Of a stretch of DNA of 64,000 nt, positions 38,891-48,177 are shown in pieces. This DNA comes from Alphaproteobacteria bacterium. Lineage in GTDB: Bacteria; Pseudomonadota; Alphaproteobacteria; Rhizobiales; GCA-2746425. The notes under the pieces are model-generated. The model saw only the letters and a list, made by a program, of their open reading frames with translations. It did not search any database and was not told the origin of the DNA. Positions within the stretch are counted from its first letter, which is position 1. Every line of letters begins with the position of its first letter. The position numbers and the translations under genes are program-made. The stretch spans positions 62,001 through 126,000 of the forward strand of contig JANSWZ010000006.1 in NCBI GenBank assembly GCA_024743215.1. Direction: 5' to 3'.

Positions 38891-40462
38891 TCATGGCAGC
38901 ATCATGCCCCGCAAGACAAAGTAGAACATGGCCGCAAGAATGGCCGATACGGGAACTGTGATTATCCAGGCCGATACGATTTTCAGGAGCGCGGATCGTT
39001 TCACCAATTGTCGTTTGAGCGCTTTTTGCAGTTCCTTGCGTTGAGCGGCCGAAATGACCGCCTCAGGGCCCATCTTTTTCAATTCGCTGAGCAGGCGCAA
39101 TTTGTCCTCGGGCGGGGCGTTCTGAAAGTTATGCAGAACTCTTTCAGCTTCCAGGAAATCTGGTTGCCCTTGATGACTGGCAAGGACATTCTCGACAGCA
39201 AGGCCTAAACGTTGTTCGAGAAATTCGCGCAGAAACCCAACGCCAAACACTGCGCCCAACGCCACATGTGTTGAGCTGATTGGCATGCCCATCTGGCTGG
39301 CGACGATCACCGTCAAGGCTGCGGCGAGCGCAATACAAAAGGCTCGTGATCGATCGAGTTCGGTAATCTCCGAGCCAACTGTTCGGATCAATTTAGGTCC
39401 GAACAGCGCAAGACCAACCGCGATTCCGAGCGCGCCAATTCCCATGATCCAAAGTGGAATGGCCACCTTTGCTCCGCCCGCACCCTCGGTCAGAACATCG
39501 ACCACACCAGCCAGAGGACCGACCGCATTGGCTACATCATTTGCGCCATGGGCAAAGCTGAGCAACGCCGCCGACAAGATGAGCGGCAGTGTGAATAGGC
39601 GGTTCAACCCGTCCCGATCAGGCGTCAGATAGGGTGCTGCCTTGCGGATCATTGGCGCCACCACAATCCACACAAGAATTCCCACGAGCAACCCGGCCAC
39701 AAAGGCCGTTGGGAAACCAACCTTGATGATCTTGCTGATCCCTTTGAGGAATATATATGTGGTGAAGGCCCAGGCCATGATCGCGATCATTATGGGCACG
39801 ACCCGTTTGGCCGCCTCAATGGGATCATCCTTGAAGAAGACCGCCTTCTTCAGCGTGTACAAAAATCCGGCGGCTATGATGCCTCCGGTCACGGGGGAGA
39901 CCACCCAACTAAGGGCGATTTTTGTCATCGAATCCCAGTTCACGATGTCCCAGCCACCAGCGGCAATGCCTGCGCCCATTACGCCGCCGACAATCGAATG
40001 GGTGGTTGATACCGGTGCCCCAAGCCAGGTCGCAGTATTCAACCAGATCGCTGCCCCCATCAATGCCCCCATCATCACCCAGACAAAGACATTCGGATCA
40101 TTGATGTTGGCCGGGTCAATAATGCCCTTTTTCACAGTCGATACGACATCACCGCCCGCGATGATCGCGCCGCCAGCCTCGAAAATCGCCGCGATCACAA
40201 TTGCAGCGGTAAGTGAAAGCGCCAAGGACCCAACAGCAGGGCCGACATTATTGGCAACATCGTTGGCCCCGATGTTGATCGCCATATATGCGCCAATAAC
40301 CGCAGCCGCAATCAGCAGATAGGACTGTTCGACATGCGCAAATTTGCTGCCTGTGTAGACCATGACAACAACGATGAAGATGATTGCAGTGCCAAGCCGT
40401 CCCACTTCGGATCGGCTGATATTAGTCGCCTTCTCGATTTTCAGATACTCTTTCACTTGCAT
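38891..40462 (-). CDS. Inorganic phosphate transporter, Pit family
   Basis: 523 aa. Both signature repeats are present: GANDVANNVGPAVGSLAL (residues ~66) and HGANDVANAVGPLAGVVD (~305), plus GAPVSTTHSIVGGVMGAG and MPISSTHVALGAVFGVG. Twelve or so membrane segments with a hydrophilic region near the C-terminus. Low-affinity proton/metal-phosphate symporter. First gene of the operon with the Na/Pi cotransporter, implying phosphate import and flux control; no Pho box seen upstream. Confidence 0.94.
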   Translation of the reverse strand: MQVKEYLKIEKATNISRSEVGRLGTAIIFIVVVMVYTGSKFAHVEQSYLLIAAAVIGAYMAINIGANDVANNVGPAVGSLALSLTAAIVIAAIFEAGGAIIAGGDVVSTVKKGIIDPANINDPNVFVWVMMGALMGAAIWLNTATWLGAPVSTTHSIVGGVMGAGIAAGGWDIVNWDSMTKIALSWVVSPVTGGIIAAGFLYTLKKAVFFKDDPIEAAKRVVPIMIAIMAWAFTTYIFLKGISKIIKVGFPTAFVAGLLVGILVWIVVAPMIRKAAPYLTPDRDGLNRLFTLPLILSAALLSFAHGANDVANAVGPLAGVVDVLTEGAGGAKVAIPLWIMGIGALGIAVGLALFGPKLIRTVGSEITELDRSRAFCIALAAALTVIVASQMGMPISSTHVALGAVFGVGFLREFLEQRLGLAVENVLASHQGQPDFLEAERVLHNFQNAPPEDKLRLLSELKKMGPEAVISAAQRKELQKALKRQLVKRSALLKIVSAWIITVPVSAILAAMFYFVLRGMMLP

Positions 40463-40713
40463 GGCTCGCCCTCAACCGGCCAATGATCATCTGTTTATCG
40501 AGACAGCACGCCGGTCACGACAATCCGCACTGCGCGAGTATGTTCAAGATGATCAAAGGCACATTCCATCGAGAAACCTAATGCGAAGCCACGCGCGTAA
40601 CATTGCGGCAGATCAATTCTCTGCGAATGAACAGAAAGCCAGACAGAAGCCAAATCGTGCCAACAGGTCTGATCCTGCTGGCAGGTGCCATAACTGAGGT
40701 AGCGAAGGCACGG
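40463..40713. other. Spacer upstream of pit; nothing recognisable
   Basis: 250 nt between the pit start and a possible small gene. I see no recognisable Pho box, repeats or RNA; presumably the pit promoter. Confidence 0.35.
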
Positions 40714-40965
40714 CTATTGGCGCTTCAAATCCGGTCCATTTGTGGCTTCGCAGTTGGAACTGCGGGATCGAGGTCGTGCATTCCTGACGATCAGCCTCAG
40801 CAATCGCTTTGCCACAACGCCGCCCATCGAAAATGCTTCAACGACACCGTAAATCCATCTGCAACCAGCCCCGGCATGTAAATGCATGAATGCATCTTCC
40901 TGGCGTTGAGCCTCCGATTTCCTTTGTTGCGAAAACGGATGACCGCCTGTTCCCATATTATGCAT
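40714..40965 (-). CDS. Possible small basic protein divergent to LysR
   Basis: 83 aa from the ATG at 40965, which is preceded by AAAAGGAAAACCGAT, a good ribosome site. The centre (FMHLHAGAGCRWIYGVVEAFSMG) is followed by an arginine-rich tail. The layout vaguely recalls the small DUF1127-like proteins but no real match is seen. It lies divergent from the LysR gene at 41087, a common target arrangement. Could be a false frame. Confidence 0.35.
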   Translation of the reverse strand: MHNMGTGGHPFSQQRKSEAQRQEDAFMHLHAGAGCRWIYGVVEAFSMGGVVAKRLLRLIVRNARPRSRSSNCEATNGPDLKRQ

Positions 40966-41086
40966 ATCGGTTTTCCTTTTGAAATATGCTGTCCAACCAG
41001 CCAATTGGCCCTTTGGTCCTTGACCTGAAGCAGACTTAATGGCTCTTTGGGTCACTTGAAATGAAACGTTTTGAAGAGGTCATTGC

Positions 41087-41914
41087 ATGAATGAAATGAG
41101 AGTCGACTGGGACGATCTTCATCTCTTTCTTGCGGTCGCGCGAGAAGGTGGTCTGTCGCCGGCTGCGAAGGTGACTCAGCGCAGCGCTGCCACATTGGGT
41201 CGGCGTATGCTTGCGCTTGAACGGGCAATGGGGCGCGAATTGTTTGTCCGGCATGATCGCGGTTACGAAATGACCAGTGAGGCGCGCAAACTGCTCGAAG
41301 AACTGACCGAGATTGAAGCCCGGATCGTCAGACTGACAGCCAGACCCGACGCGAAGGAACGCCCGCTTGTAAAAGTGTCCGCCGGGACATGGACGACCCT
41401 GGCCCTTCTGGAAAAACTGGATGAGATCACAGGTCAACCCGCCGACATAAGACTGCGCTTCATATCTGCCGAAACCACACTCGACATGCCACGCCGCGAG
41501 GTCGTTATCGGCTTTCGGAACCGCCGCCCGACCGAGGAAAGTCTGGCAGGGCGCAATCTGTCGCGTGTCGAGTTCGCGCCCTATGCACGGACAGGTGCAC
41601 CAGAGCGTTGGATCAAGGTATTGGCCGATACGCCATCAGCGCGCTGGCTGGACAAAACAATTGGCAATGATGCGGTGTGTGAAGTCAACGCTCCGCGCAA
41701 CAGCCTCGACCTGGCCCTGGCAGGTAATGGAGTTGCCCTGTTACCGACATTCATTGGCGATGGCCAAAAGGGATTGAAACGAACCGGTGGCACCATACCC
41801 GAACTGGCCCATGATCAATGGATCGTAACGCATCAGGACGATCGTCACCTGCCTGAAGTGCGTCGTACAATTGACCGAATGTGTCGTGTGCTTGAAAAGC
41901 GCCATGGACAATAA
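41087..41914 (+). CDS. LysR-type transcriptional regulator
   Basis: 275 aa. HTH DDLHLFLAVAREGGLSPAAKVTQRSAATLGRRMLALE, then a shorter effector domain than usual (total 275 versus ~300). This resembles the subgroup with WDDL start that often controls a divergent small gene. AGAGG lies 8 nt before the ATG. Target unknown; divergent gene at 40965 is a candidate. Confidence 0.88.
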   Translation: MNEMRVDWDDLHLFLAVAREGGLSPAAKVTQRSAATLGRRMLALERAMGRELFVRHDRGYEMTSEARKLLEELTEIEARIVRLTARPDAKERPLVKVSAGTWTTLALLEKLDEITGQPADIRLRFISAETTLDMPRREVVIGFRNRRPTEESLAGRNLSRVEFAPYARTGAPERWIKVLADTPSARWLDKTIGNDAVCEVNAPRNSLDLALAGNGVALLPTFIGDGQKGLKRTGGTIPELAHDQWIVTHQDDRHLPEVRRTIDRMCRVLEKRHGQ

Positions 41915-41953
41915 AATAGCCTGTTGGGCGCGTCTGCCGAGCTTGTCCGCTAA

Positions 41954-42856
41954 TCATCCAACGTCAGCAACTTCGAGATTCTTGCGGGCGATATCCAGAA
42001 ATGTCTCACCTAACCTGGAGAGCGGCTTATGCGACGGCAGCAGGACACGATACTGATAACTTATCCCAGGCTGAAATGGTCGTGTTTCGACCAACCCCTG
42101 ATCCTGGAGACTATGTGCTGTGATATGATCAATGATGGATACGCCGGTACCTCTTGCAACCATGCGGCCTACGGCCATCGACAATTGGGTTTCAATCTGC
42201 AGTTTCCGCGTGACATTACTGGCCAGAAACACAGCATCAACCTTCTTTCGCGACAGGTAATTGGACCCTAAGGACACGAAGTTCTCACCTTCAAAATCTT
42301 CAGGTGAAATCACCGACCGCTGAAGCAGTGCATGGCCCTTTGGCAGGATTGCGACCATCGGGGCTTCGTAAAGAACCCGGGATAAAACCGCCGGGTGTTC
42401 CGTATCGATTTCGGCAAATCCCATGTCAAACTGTTGTGAAGCAACACACTGCAAAACCCGCTGTGAACTGTGGATTTGCAAACTGATGGAGATATCCGGT
42501 TTGTCTTCGCAAAACTGAGAAATCATGCGCGGCAGGAAATCAAGTGCCATGGCCGGAAGACTGGCCAGATGCAAAGATCCACGTCTGAAATTGCCGATTT
42601 CCTGAGCCGCTTCGGCAATTGTGCTCAGGCCTATAAAGGAACGGTCAACTTCCTCGAACAACGCCAGCGCCTCCGGCGTTGGATAAAGCCGCTTTTTCTC
42701 GCGCCGAAACAAAGCATAGCCGACATTGTGTTCAAGGTCAGATATCAATCGGCTGGTTGCCGGTTGAGTGACAAGCATCCGTTTGGCAGCTTCCGTCACA
42801 CTCCCCGTTTCGATCAACGCTCGAAATGCCTCAAGTTGCCGATGGTTCAACTTCAT
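41954..42856 (-). CDS. LysR-type regulator of the opine-type operon
   Basis: 300 aa. HTH LNHRQLEAFRALIETGSVTEAAKRMLVTQPATSRLISDLE and full effector domain. This subgroup (OccR/NocR-like) controls opine or amino-acid derivative catabolism in rhizobia and agrobacteria. It is divergent from the binding-protein gene at 42981, with a CATAATT-N8-AATTATG dyad in between; it is most likely the ligand-responsive activator of that operon. Confidence 0.9.
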   Translation of the reverse strand: MKLNHRQLEAFRALIETGSVTEAAKRMLVTQPATSRLISDLEHNVGYALFRREKKRLYPTPEALALFEEVDRSFIGLSTIAEAAQEIGNFRRGSLHLASLPAMALDFLPRMISQFCEDKPDISISLQIHSSQRVLQCVASQQFDMGFAEIDTEHPAVLSRVLYEAPMVAILPKGHALLQRSVISPEDFEGENFVSLGSNYLSRKKVDAVFLASNVTRKLQIETQLSMAVGRMVARGTGVSIIDHITAHSLQDQGLVETRPFQPGISYQYRVLLPSHKPLSRLGETFLDIARKNLEVADVG

Positions 42857-42911
42857 TGCTTTTCACCATTCGCAAAGAGGCCAATTCATAACATTCAAGC
42901 ATGAACTTGTC

Positions 42912-42933
42912 CATAATTAGAATTTGAATTATG
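42912..42933. promoter_or_regulatory. Dyad CATAATT-N8-AATTATG, candidate LysR operator
   Basis: Perfect 7-bp inverted repeat (42912-42918 / 42927-42933) in the 124-bp divergent region between the LysR gene and the transporter operon. Symmetry seen; regulator assignment inferred. Confidence 0.55.
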
Positions 42934-42980
42934 TTTTTAAATCTGGAAACTAACCTTTGTCCACATCAAGGGAAGATAAA

Positions 42981-44009
42981 ATGCGAAACATACTCATCAC
43001 TGCCAGCCTTTTGGCGCTCGCAAGCTCAGCGGTTCATGCGCAGGAAAAAACACTCTATCTGGCTGCCTATGGCGGTTCAACGGAAGCACTTTTCAAAGAA
43101 AAACTCATTCCCAAATGGGAACAAATGTCAGGTGCAAAGGTTGTCTATGTTCCGGGAAACTCAACTGACACGCTGGCCAAACTGCGCGCGCAGGAAGGAG
43201 CACAGGACGTTGACGTAGCCTTCATCGATGACGGTCCCATGGCCCAGGCAATCGGTTTCGGCTACTGCGATACTGTCAACGAAGACACATTCACGAACCT
43301 TTATGATGCCGCCCGCATGCCCGAAGGCAAGGCCATTGGCGTCGGTATTATCGCCACTGGTTTGGCCTACAATAAAGAAATGTTTGCCGAAAAGGGTTGG
43401 GACGCTCCGACATCATGGAATGATCTGGCAGACCCGAAATACAAGGGCATGGTTTCAGTCCCGCCCATCACCAACGGCTATGGTCTTCATGCTTTGATTG
43501 CAACGGCCATGCTCCATGGCGGCGGCATCAATGACATTGAGCCTGGCTTCAAAGCCTTCGAGGATAGCATTGGCGATAATGTTCTGGTCTATGAACCTTC
43601 ATCCGGCAAAATGTCAGAATTGTTCCAGAATGGCGAGATCGCGCTGTCGGTGTGGGGCAGCGGGCGCTTGAAAGCGTTGGCTGATTCCGGATTCCCGGGT
43701 GCCTTTGCCTATCCGGAAGAAGGCGGTGTCAAACTGCTGGTGTCAGCCTGTCCTGTTGTCGGATCCGATGTTCCGGAACTGGCGCAGGATTTCCTGAAAT
43801 TCGTGACATCTCCGGAAACGCAAAAGGAGTTTGCGACCAATTTTGGCTGGGCACCGGTCAACTCAACGGTTGCATTGACCGAGGCACAAAGCACAGCGCT
43901 GCCGATAGGTGCTGAGATCGTCGATAAGTTGATCAACATTGACTACTCGGTGGTCAACGCCGCGCGCGGCGACTGGACCAAATCATGGACCCGGCGCATT
44001 GAACGCTGA
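42981..44009 (+). CDS. ABC transporter substrate-binding protein (PotD-like)
   Basis: 342 aa from the ATG at 42981, preceded by AAGGGAAGATAAA. Signal peptide MRNILITASLLALASSAVHA. Body is a type-2 periplasmic binding protein of the polyamine/opine/thiamine group (LYLAAYGGSTEALFKEKLIP, SSGKMSELFQNGEIALSVW, FLKFVTSPETQKEFATNFGWAPVN). First gene of the operon; the context with OoxAB-type dehydrogenases suggests a secondary amine such as an opine rather than spermidine, but this is inference. Confidence 0.9.
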   Translation: MRNILITASLLALASSAVHAQEKTLYLAAYGGSTEALFKEKLIPKWEQMSGAKVVYVPGNSTDTLAKLRAQEGAQDVDVAFIDDGPMAQAIGFGYCDTVNEDTFTNLYDAARMPEGKAIGVGIIATGLAYNKEMFAEKGWDAPTSWNDLADPKYKGMVSVPPITNGYGLHALIATAMLHGGGINDIEPGFKAFEDSIGDNVLVYEPSSGKMSELFQNGEIALSVWGSGRLKALADSGFPGAFAYPEEGGVKLLVSACPVVGSDVPELAQDFLKFVTSPETQKEFATNFGWAPVNSTVALTEAQSTALPIGAEIVDKLINIDYSVVNAARGDWTKSWTRRIER

Positions 44010-44024
44010 GCCACTCAAATAATG

Positions 44025-44053
44025 GTGGCGCGCATGCAAACAATGCGCGCCAC
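44025..44053 (+). other. Perfect 11-bp hairpin between binding-protein and ATPase genes
   Basis: GTGGCGCGCAT (44025-44035), 7-nt loop, ATGCGCGCCAC (44043-44053); no T-run. Hairpins at this position often protect the 3' end of the binding-protein mRNA and so raise its level over the membrane components. Structure seen; role inferred. Confidence 0.75.
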
Positions 44054-44080
44054 ATCCCTCAATCATCTCAGGATGCCGCC

Positions 44081-45124
44081 ATGTCTTTTCTCATCTTTGA
44101 GACCCTCAACAAAAAATTCGGCGACTTCGTAGCTGTCCGCGATATGAGCCTCAGCGTCGAGCGTGGCGAATTTATCTCCCTGTTGGGTCCCTCAGGCTGT
44201 GGTAAAACCACCACACTGCAGATGGTCGCCGGCCTCTTGCCGCCAACGTCTGGCAGAATTGTGCTGGATGGAAAAGACATTACAAAAACGCCCCCCAACC
44301 AGCGCGGTCTGGGCATCGTTTTCCAAAGCTATGCGCTGTTTCCGCATATGACAGCCACAGACAATGTGGCCTTTGGCCTGGAAATGCGCGGCGTCGGCAA
44401 AGCGGAACGCACGGACCGGGCGCGCGGCGCTTTGGATCAGGTAAAGCTGGGTCAATTTGTTGATCGATATCCAAAAGACATGTCAGGCGGACAACGTCAG
44501 CGCGTCGCTTTGGCGCGGGCCCTGGTCATTGAACCGCCGGTTTTACTGCTGGACGAGCCACTGTCTAATCTGGACGCCAAGTTACGCGAAGAAATGCGGA
44601 TTGAATTGCGCCTCTTGCAACAGGATATCGGCGTGACAACCATTCTCGTCACCCATGATCAGGAAGAAGCGCTTTCAATGAGCGACCGGATTGTGGTGAT
44701 GCAGCAAGGCGATGTTGCACAGATTGCTGCACCGCTGGATCTTTATGAACGCCCCACCAACACCTTTGTATCCGATTTTGTAGGCAAGACCAATTTGATC
44801 CAGGGCCAAATCACTGGTGACAATGAGGTGAATGTCGACGGGACCCGGGTCAGTGTCGATACGCTTGCGCACACGCACGGGTCCAGCGTCACACTGTCTA
44901 TCCGTCCCGAAAAATTTCAAATGTCAGATGATCCATCCGGTCACGAAGTTCGCGTTGAAGCGGCCATCTTTCTGGGGGCCAGCTGGCTTTACCGGGTCAA
45001 AGGCAGTATGGGCGATTTGTTCGTCACCCAGCCAAATACGGGTTCGGCCGGATATGCCAAGGGCGACGTTGCCTGGCTTGGCTGGCCCGAAGGTGCGCTG
45101 ACCTTGTTCAAAGGTGCACAATGA
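44081..45124 (+). CDS. ABC transporter ATP-binding protein (PotA-like)
   Basis: 347 aa. Walker A GPSGCGKT, LSGGQRQRV-like signature as MSGGQRQRVALARAL, Walker B LLLDEPLSNLD, switch His VTHDQEEALSMSDR, then a C-terminal TOBE-type domain (SIRPEKFQM). Energises import of the operon's substrate. Overlaps the next gene by 4 nt (ATGA). Confidence 0.95.
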   Translation: MSFLIFETLNKKFGDFVAVRDMSLSVERGEFISLLGPSGCGKTTTLQMVAGLLPPTSGRIVLDGKDITKTPPNQRGLGIVFQSYALFPHMTATDNVAFGLEMRGVGKAERTDRARGALDQVKLGQFVDRYPKDMSGGQRQRVALARALVIEPPVLLLDEPLSNLDAKLREEMRIELRLLQQDIGVTTILVTHDQEEALSMSDRIVVMQQGDVAQIAAPLDLYERPTNTFVSDFVGKTNLIQGQITGDNEVNVDGTRVSVDTLAHTHGSSVTLSIRPEKFQMSDDPSGHEVRVEAAIFLGASWLYRVKGSMGDLFVTQPNTGSAGYAKGDVAWLGWPEGALTLFKGAQ

Positions 45125-45987
45125 TGGCCTCCATTCAGCCGCGCAAGGTGCCCTATTTTCTGACAGGGCCGGGCGTCATATTTTTCGCCGCGCTTCTTGG
45201 CGCACCCATGGTGATGACTTTATTGCTGAGCCTTCACTCATATGATTTCAATACGGGTATTCAGCCAGACTGGACCCTGGCAAACTATGTTGAGGTTCTG
45301 GGCGATAGTTACTTTCAGAAGATTTTCGGCCGAACCTTCGGCCTGGCACTGCTGGTAACAGTCATCTGCGTGCTCATAGGCGTGCCCGAAGCTTATGTGC
45401 TGTCCCGCTTGAGCAGCCGCTGGCGATCAGTCTTTCTGTTGGTTGTGCTTGGCCCATTGCTGATCTCCGTCGTTGTCCGCACCTTGGGCTGGGCTTTGTT
45501 TTTTGGCGGCAATGGCGTGTTGACAATGACAGCACAGGCCCTGGGATTTGGCGATGAACCCGTCAGCCTGATGTTTACATTCACAGGCATGACCATTGCT
45601 CTGGTGCATGTACTGGTGCCCTTCATGGTCATTTCGGTTTGGGCGTCCCTGCAAAAAATTGATCCCCAAAGCGAAGATGCCGGACTCAGTCTGGGCGCAT
45701 CAAAAATGACTGTGCTGCGTCGCATCACCCTTCCGCAAGCCATGCCCGGCATATTGTCTGGAAGCATCATCGTCTTCGCGTTGACCGCCAGTGCCTTTGC
45801 CACACCGGCTATCATCGGCGGCCGGCGGATGAAGGTCGTAGCGACAGCCGCTTACGACGAATATCTCAGCACACTCAATTGGCCACTTGGTGCAACGATC
45901 GCGATTCTGCTTTTGCTCGCAAATATTGGAATCATCGTCAGCTACAACAAGCTGATCGAGCGGCGCTTTGCAAAAGTTTTTGAATAG
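45121..45987 (+). CDS. ABC transporter permease (PotB-like)
   Basis: 288 aa, six membrane segments. The EAA loop is DAGLSLGASKMTVLRRITLPQAMPGI, the docking site for the ATPase. Starts inside the end of the ATPase gene, so they are coupled. Polyamine/opine type. Confidence 0.94.
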   Translation: MMASIQPRKVPYFLTGPGVIFFAALLGAPMVMTLLLSLHSYDFNTGIQPDWTLANYVEVLGDSYFQKIFGRTFGLALLVTVICVLIGVPEAYVLSRLSSRWRSVFLLVVLGPLLISVVVRTLGWALFFGGNGVLTMTAQALGFGDEPVSLMFTFTGMTIALVHVLVPFMVISVWASLQKIDPQSEDAGLSLGASKMTVLRRITLPQAMPGILSGSIIVFALTASAFATPAIIGGRRMKVVATAAYDEYLSTLNWPLGATIAILLLLANIGIIVSYNKLIERRFAKVFE

Positions 45988-45993
45988 GAGCGC

Positions 45994-46791
45994 ATGATGC
46001 AAAACCTTGGTCCTGCCGCCCGCATTTTCCATGCGCTTTTCGTGATCTTTATTCTGGCGCCACTCATCATGGTTATCGCTGTTTCCTTCACGGATAAGGG
46101 CTATCTGTCCTTGCCAACCGATGGTCTGTCACTTCGGTGGTTCAGAGCCATTTTGGACAATCCCGATTTCATTGATGCATTCTGGATGTCCGTGTGGCTG
46201 GCTGTGATTTCCGCTTCAGTCGCCGTCCTTATTTCTGTGCCCGCAGCGTTGGCAATCGCGCGCCACAAATTTCCCGGACGCGATGTGATTTCCGCTTTCC
46301 TGTTGTCACCGCTGATGATCCCCCATCTCGTATTGGGCGTCGCTTTCCTGCAATTTTACTCGACCATCGGTTTGGGTGGATCCTTCTACGGACTGGCCGC
46401 AGCCCATGTTATCCTGATCACCCCTTATGCGTTGCGATTGGCGCTCGCATCGGCCACCGGCCTGTCCACGGATGCAGAAAATGCCGCGCTCACCCTTGGT
46501 GCATCAAAGTTTACGGTGTTCCGCAGAATTACCCTGCCTCTGATATTGCCAGGTGTTGCGGGTGGATGGCTACTGTCTTTCATTACCAGCTTCGATGAAC
46601 TGACCATGAGCGTGTTCGTGGCCTCGCCCGCAACACAGACCCTTCCTGTGCGCATGTATCATCACATCACGCAGACGATCGACCCGTTGATCGCTTCCAT
46701 CTCCACAGTGCTCATCGTTCTGACCTTCTTGGTCATGCTGATACTGGACCGGTTTTACGGGCTCGACAAAATCTTTGTGGGCAAGGGATAG
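45994..46791 (+). CDS. ABC transporter permease (PotC-like)
   Basis: 265 aa, six membrane segments; EAA loop NAALTLGASKFTVFRRITLPLILPGV. SFTDKGYLSLPTDGLSLRWF before it is typical of the second permease in polyamine/opine importers. 6 nt after the previous stop. Confidence 0.94.
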   Translation: MMQNLGPAARIFHALFVIFILAPLIMVIAVSFTDKGYLSLPTDGLSLRWFRAILDNPDFIDAFWMSVWLAVISASVAVLISVPAALAIARHKFPGRDVISAFLLSPLMIPHLVLGVAFLQFYSTIGLGGSFYGLAAAHVILITPYALRLALASATGLSTDAENAALTLGASKFTVFRRITLPLILPGVAGGWLLSFITSFDELTMSVFVASPATQTLPVRMYHHITQTIDPLIASISTVLIVLTFLVMLILDRFYGLDKIFVGKG

Positions 46792-46794
46792 CCC

Positions 46795-47889
46795 ATGGCC
46801 ATTATCATTATTGGTGGCGGCGTCGTCGGCCTGTCGGTTGCCTATGGTCTTTTGAAGCAGGGCAAAGATGTCGTCGTTCTGGACGGCGCGGATGATGACT
46901 TCAGGGCCTCACGCGGTAATTTCGGGTTGGTCTGGGTTCAAGGCAAGGGTGAAAATGCACCACATTATGCAGTGTGGTCTCGTCGTTCATCGGAACTTTG
47001 GACCGACTTTGCAGATGACTTGCTGAAAGAGACGGGAGTGGATGTTTCGTTCAGCAAAATCGGTGGGGTCGACTATTTCATAGATGAAGTTGAGCTGGCG
47101 GAGCGCATTAAGTCGCTTAACTCACTTAGAGATGCACTGAATGATGATTACCCATTCGAGGTGCTTGATCATGACGAATTGAAAAAACGGGTGCCGGAAA
47201 TCGGCTCCAAGGTCGTGGGCGGAGTTTACTCGCCAATGGACGGACACGTGAACCCATTATCTTTGTTGCGCGCCCTGTCGATTGCTGTGCGCAATGCCGG
47301 TGGCACGATCATGACCGGCGTCAGAGTTGTCGACACACAGGCAAAAGATCGCGACTTCTCGGCAGTTTTGGCAGATGGCACCAGAATTGTAGGGGAGGGT
47401 CTGGTGCTGGCTGCGGGTCTTGGCGCAGTCGGGCTTGGGAAAAAACTTGGTTTCCAGGTGCCCATTCGCCCGCAACAGGGACAGGTACTGATCACGGAAA
47501 AACTCCCGTTCTTCCTGCATTATCCCTCCGGCACGCTGCGGCAGGTCAATGAAGGCGGTGTTCAGATCGGGGCATCCAAGGCGGAGATAGGATTGGATGA
47601 TGTGGAAGACATAGCGACCAGCGCTGGACTGGCCCAACATGCGATTGATGTATTCCCGCACCTTGGCAAAGCCAAACTGGTGCGCAGTTGGGCCGCGTTA
47701 CGCATCATGTCGCCTGATGGACTCCCGATCTATCAACGCTCTCCAAAGGTCTTGGGCGCAGCTTTCATGACCTGCCACAGCGGCATCACGCTGGCAGCCG
47801 CTCATGCGCGCTTGATGCCTGACTGGATATTGGAACGAAACACTGCACCCGACGTGTCACAATTCAGCGAAGGCCGGTTCCGTGTTTGA
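46795..47889 (+). CDS. FAD-dependent amine dehydrogenase, OoxB/D-amino-acid-oxidase type
   Basis: 364 aa. N-terminal dinucleotide fold IIIIGGGVVGLSVAYGLLKQGKDVVVLD, then DAO family blocks (YSPMDGHVNPLSLLRAL, LAAGLGAVGL, GQVLITEKLPF). This matches the B subunit of octopine/nopaline-type oxidases, which oxidise the secondary amine of an opine and pass electrons to the A subunit. Overlaps the next gene by 8 nt; 3 nt after the permease. Confidence 0.88.
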   Translation: MAIIIIGGGVVGLSVAYGLLKQGKDVVVLDGADDDFRASRGNFGLVWVQGKGENAPHYAVWSRRSSELWTDFADDLLKETGVDVSFSKIGGVDYFIDEVELAERIKSLNSLRDALNDDYPFEVLDHDELKKRVPEIGSKVVGGVYSPMDGHVNPLSLLRALSIAVRNAGGTIMTGVRVVDTQAKDRDFSAVLADGTRIVGEGLVLAAGLGAVGLGKKLGFQVPIRPQQGQVLITEKLPFFLHYPSGTLRQVNEGGVQIGASKAEIGLDDVEDIATSAGLAQHAIDVFPHLGKAKLVRSWAALRIMSPDGLPIYQRSPKVLGAAFMTCHSGITLAAAHARLMPDWILERNTAPDVSQFSEGRFRV

Positions 47890-48175
47890 GTCTTTTGACA
47901 AAAGCGATCCCGGTCGCACTCTGTCCTTCACATATGCTGGCAAATCCATTTCGGCAAAACCTGGCATGAGTGTCGCCGCCGCTTTGTTGACGCATGGTGT
48001 GACAGCATTTCGTGGAACGCCTGTGAGTGGGGCTGCCCGTGGCCCGTTCTGTATGATGGGCGCTTGCTATGATTGCCTCGTCCTCATCGACGGGGTCACC
48101 GTTCAGGCCTGCCTGACACCGGTGCATGAAGGCCTTGTTGTCGAGCGTGTTCCCATCACCAGTGAGGACGCATAA
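47882..48175 (+). CDS. Small 2Fe-2S ferredoxin-like subunit, OoxX type
   Basis: 97 aa with GTG start overlapping the previous gene by 8 nt. Cysteines C57, C62, C65 and C77 (GPFCMMGACYDC then VQAC) fit an opine-oxidase gamma subunit or plant-type [2Fe-2S] ferredoxin arrangement. It is the small electron-transfer subunit of the heteromeric dehydrogenase. Confidence 0.85.
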   Translation: MFESFDKSDPGRTLSFTYAGKSISAKPGMSVAAALLTHGVTAFRGTPVSGAARGPFCMMGACYDCLVLIDGVTVQACLTPVHEGLVVERVPITSEDA

Positions 48176-48177
48176 TC

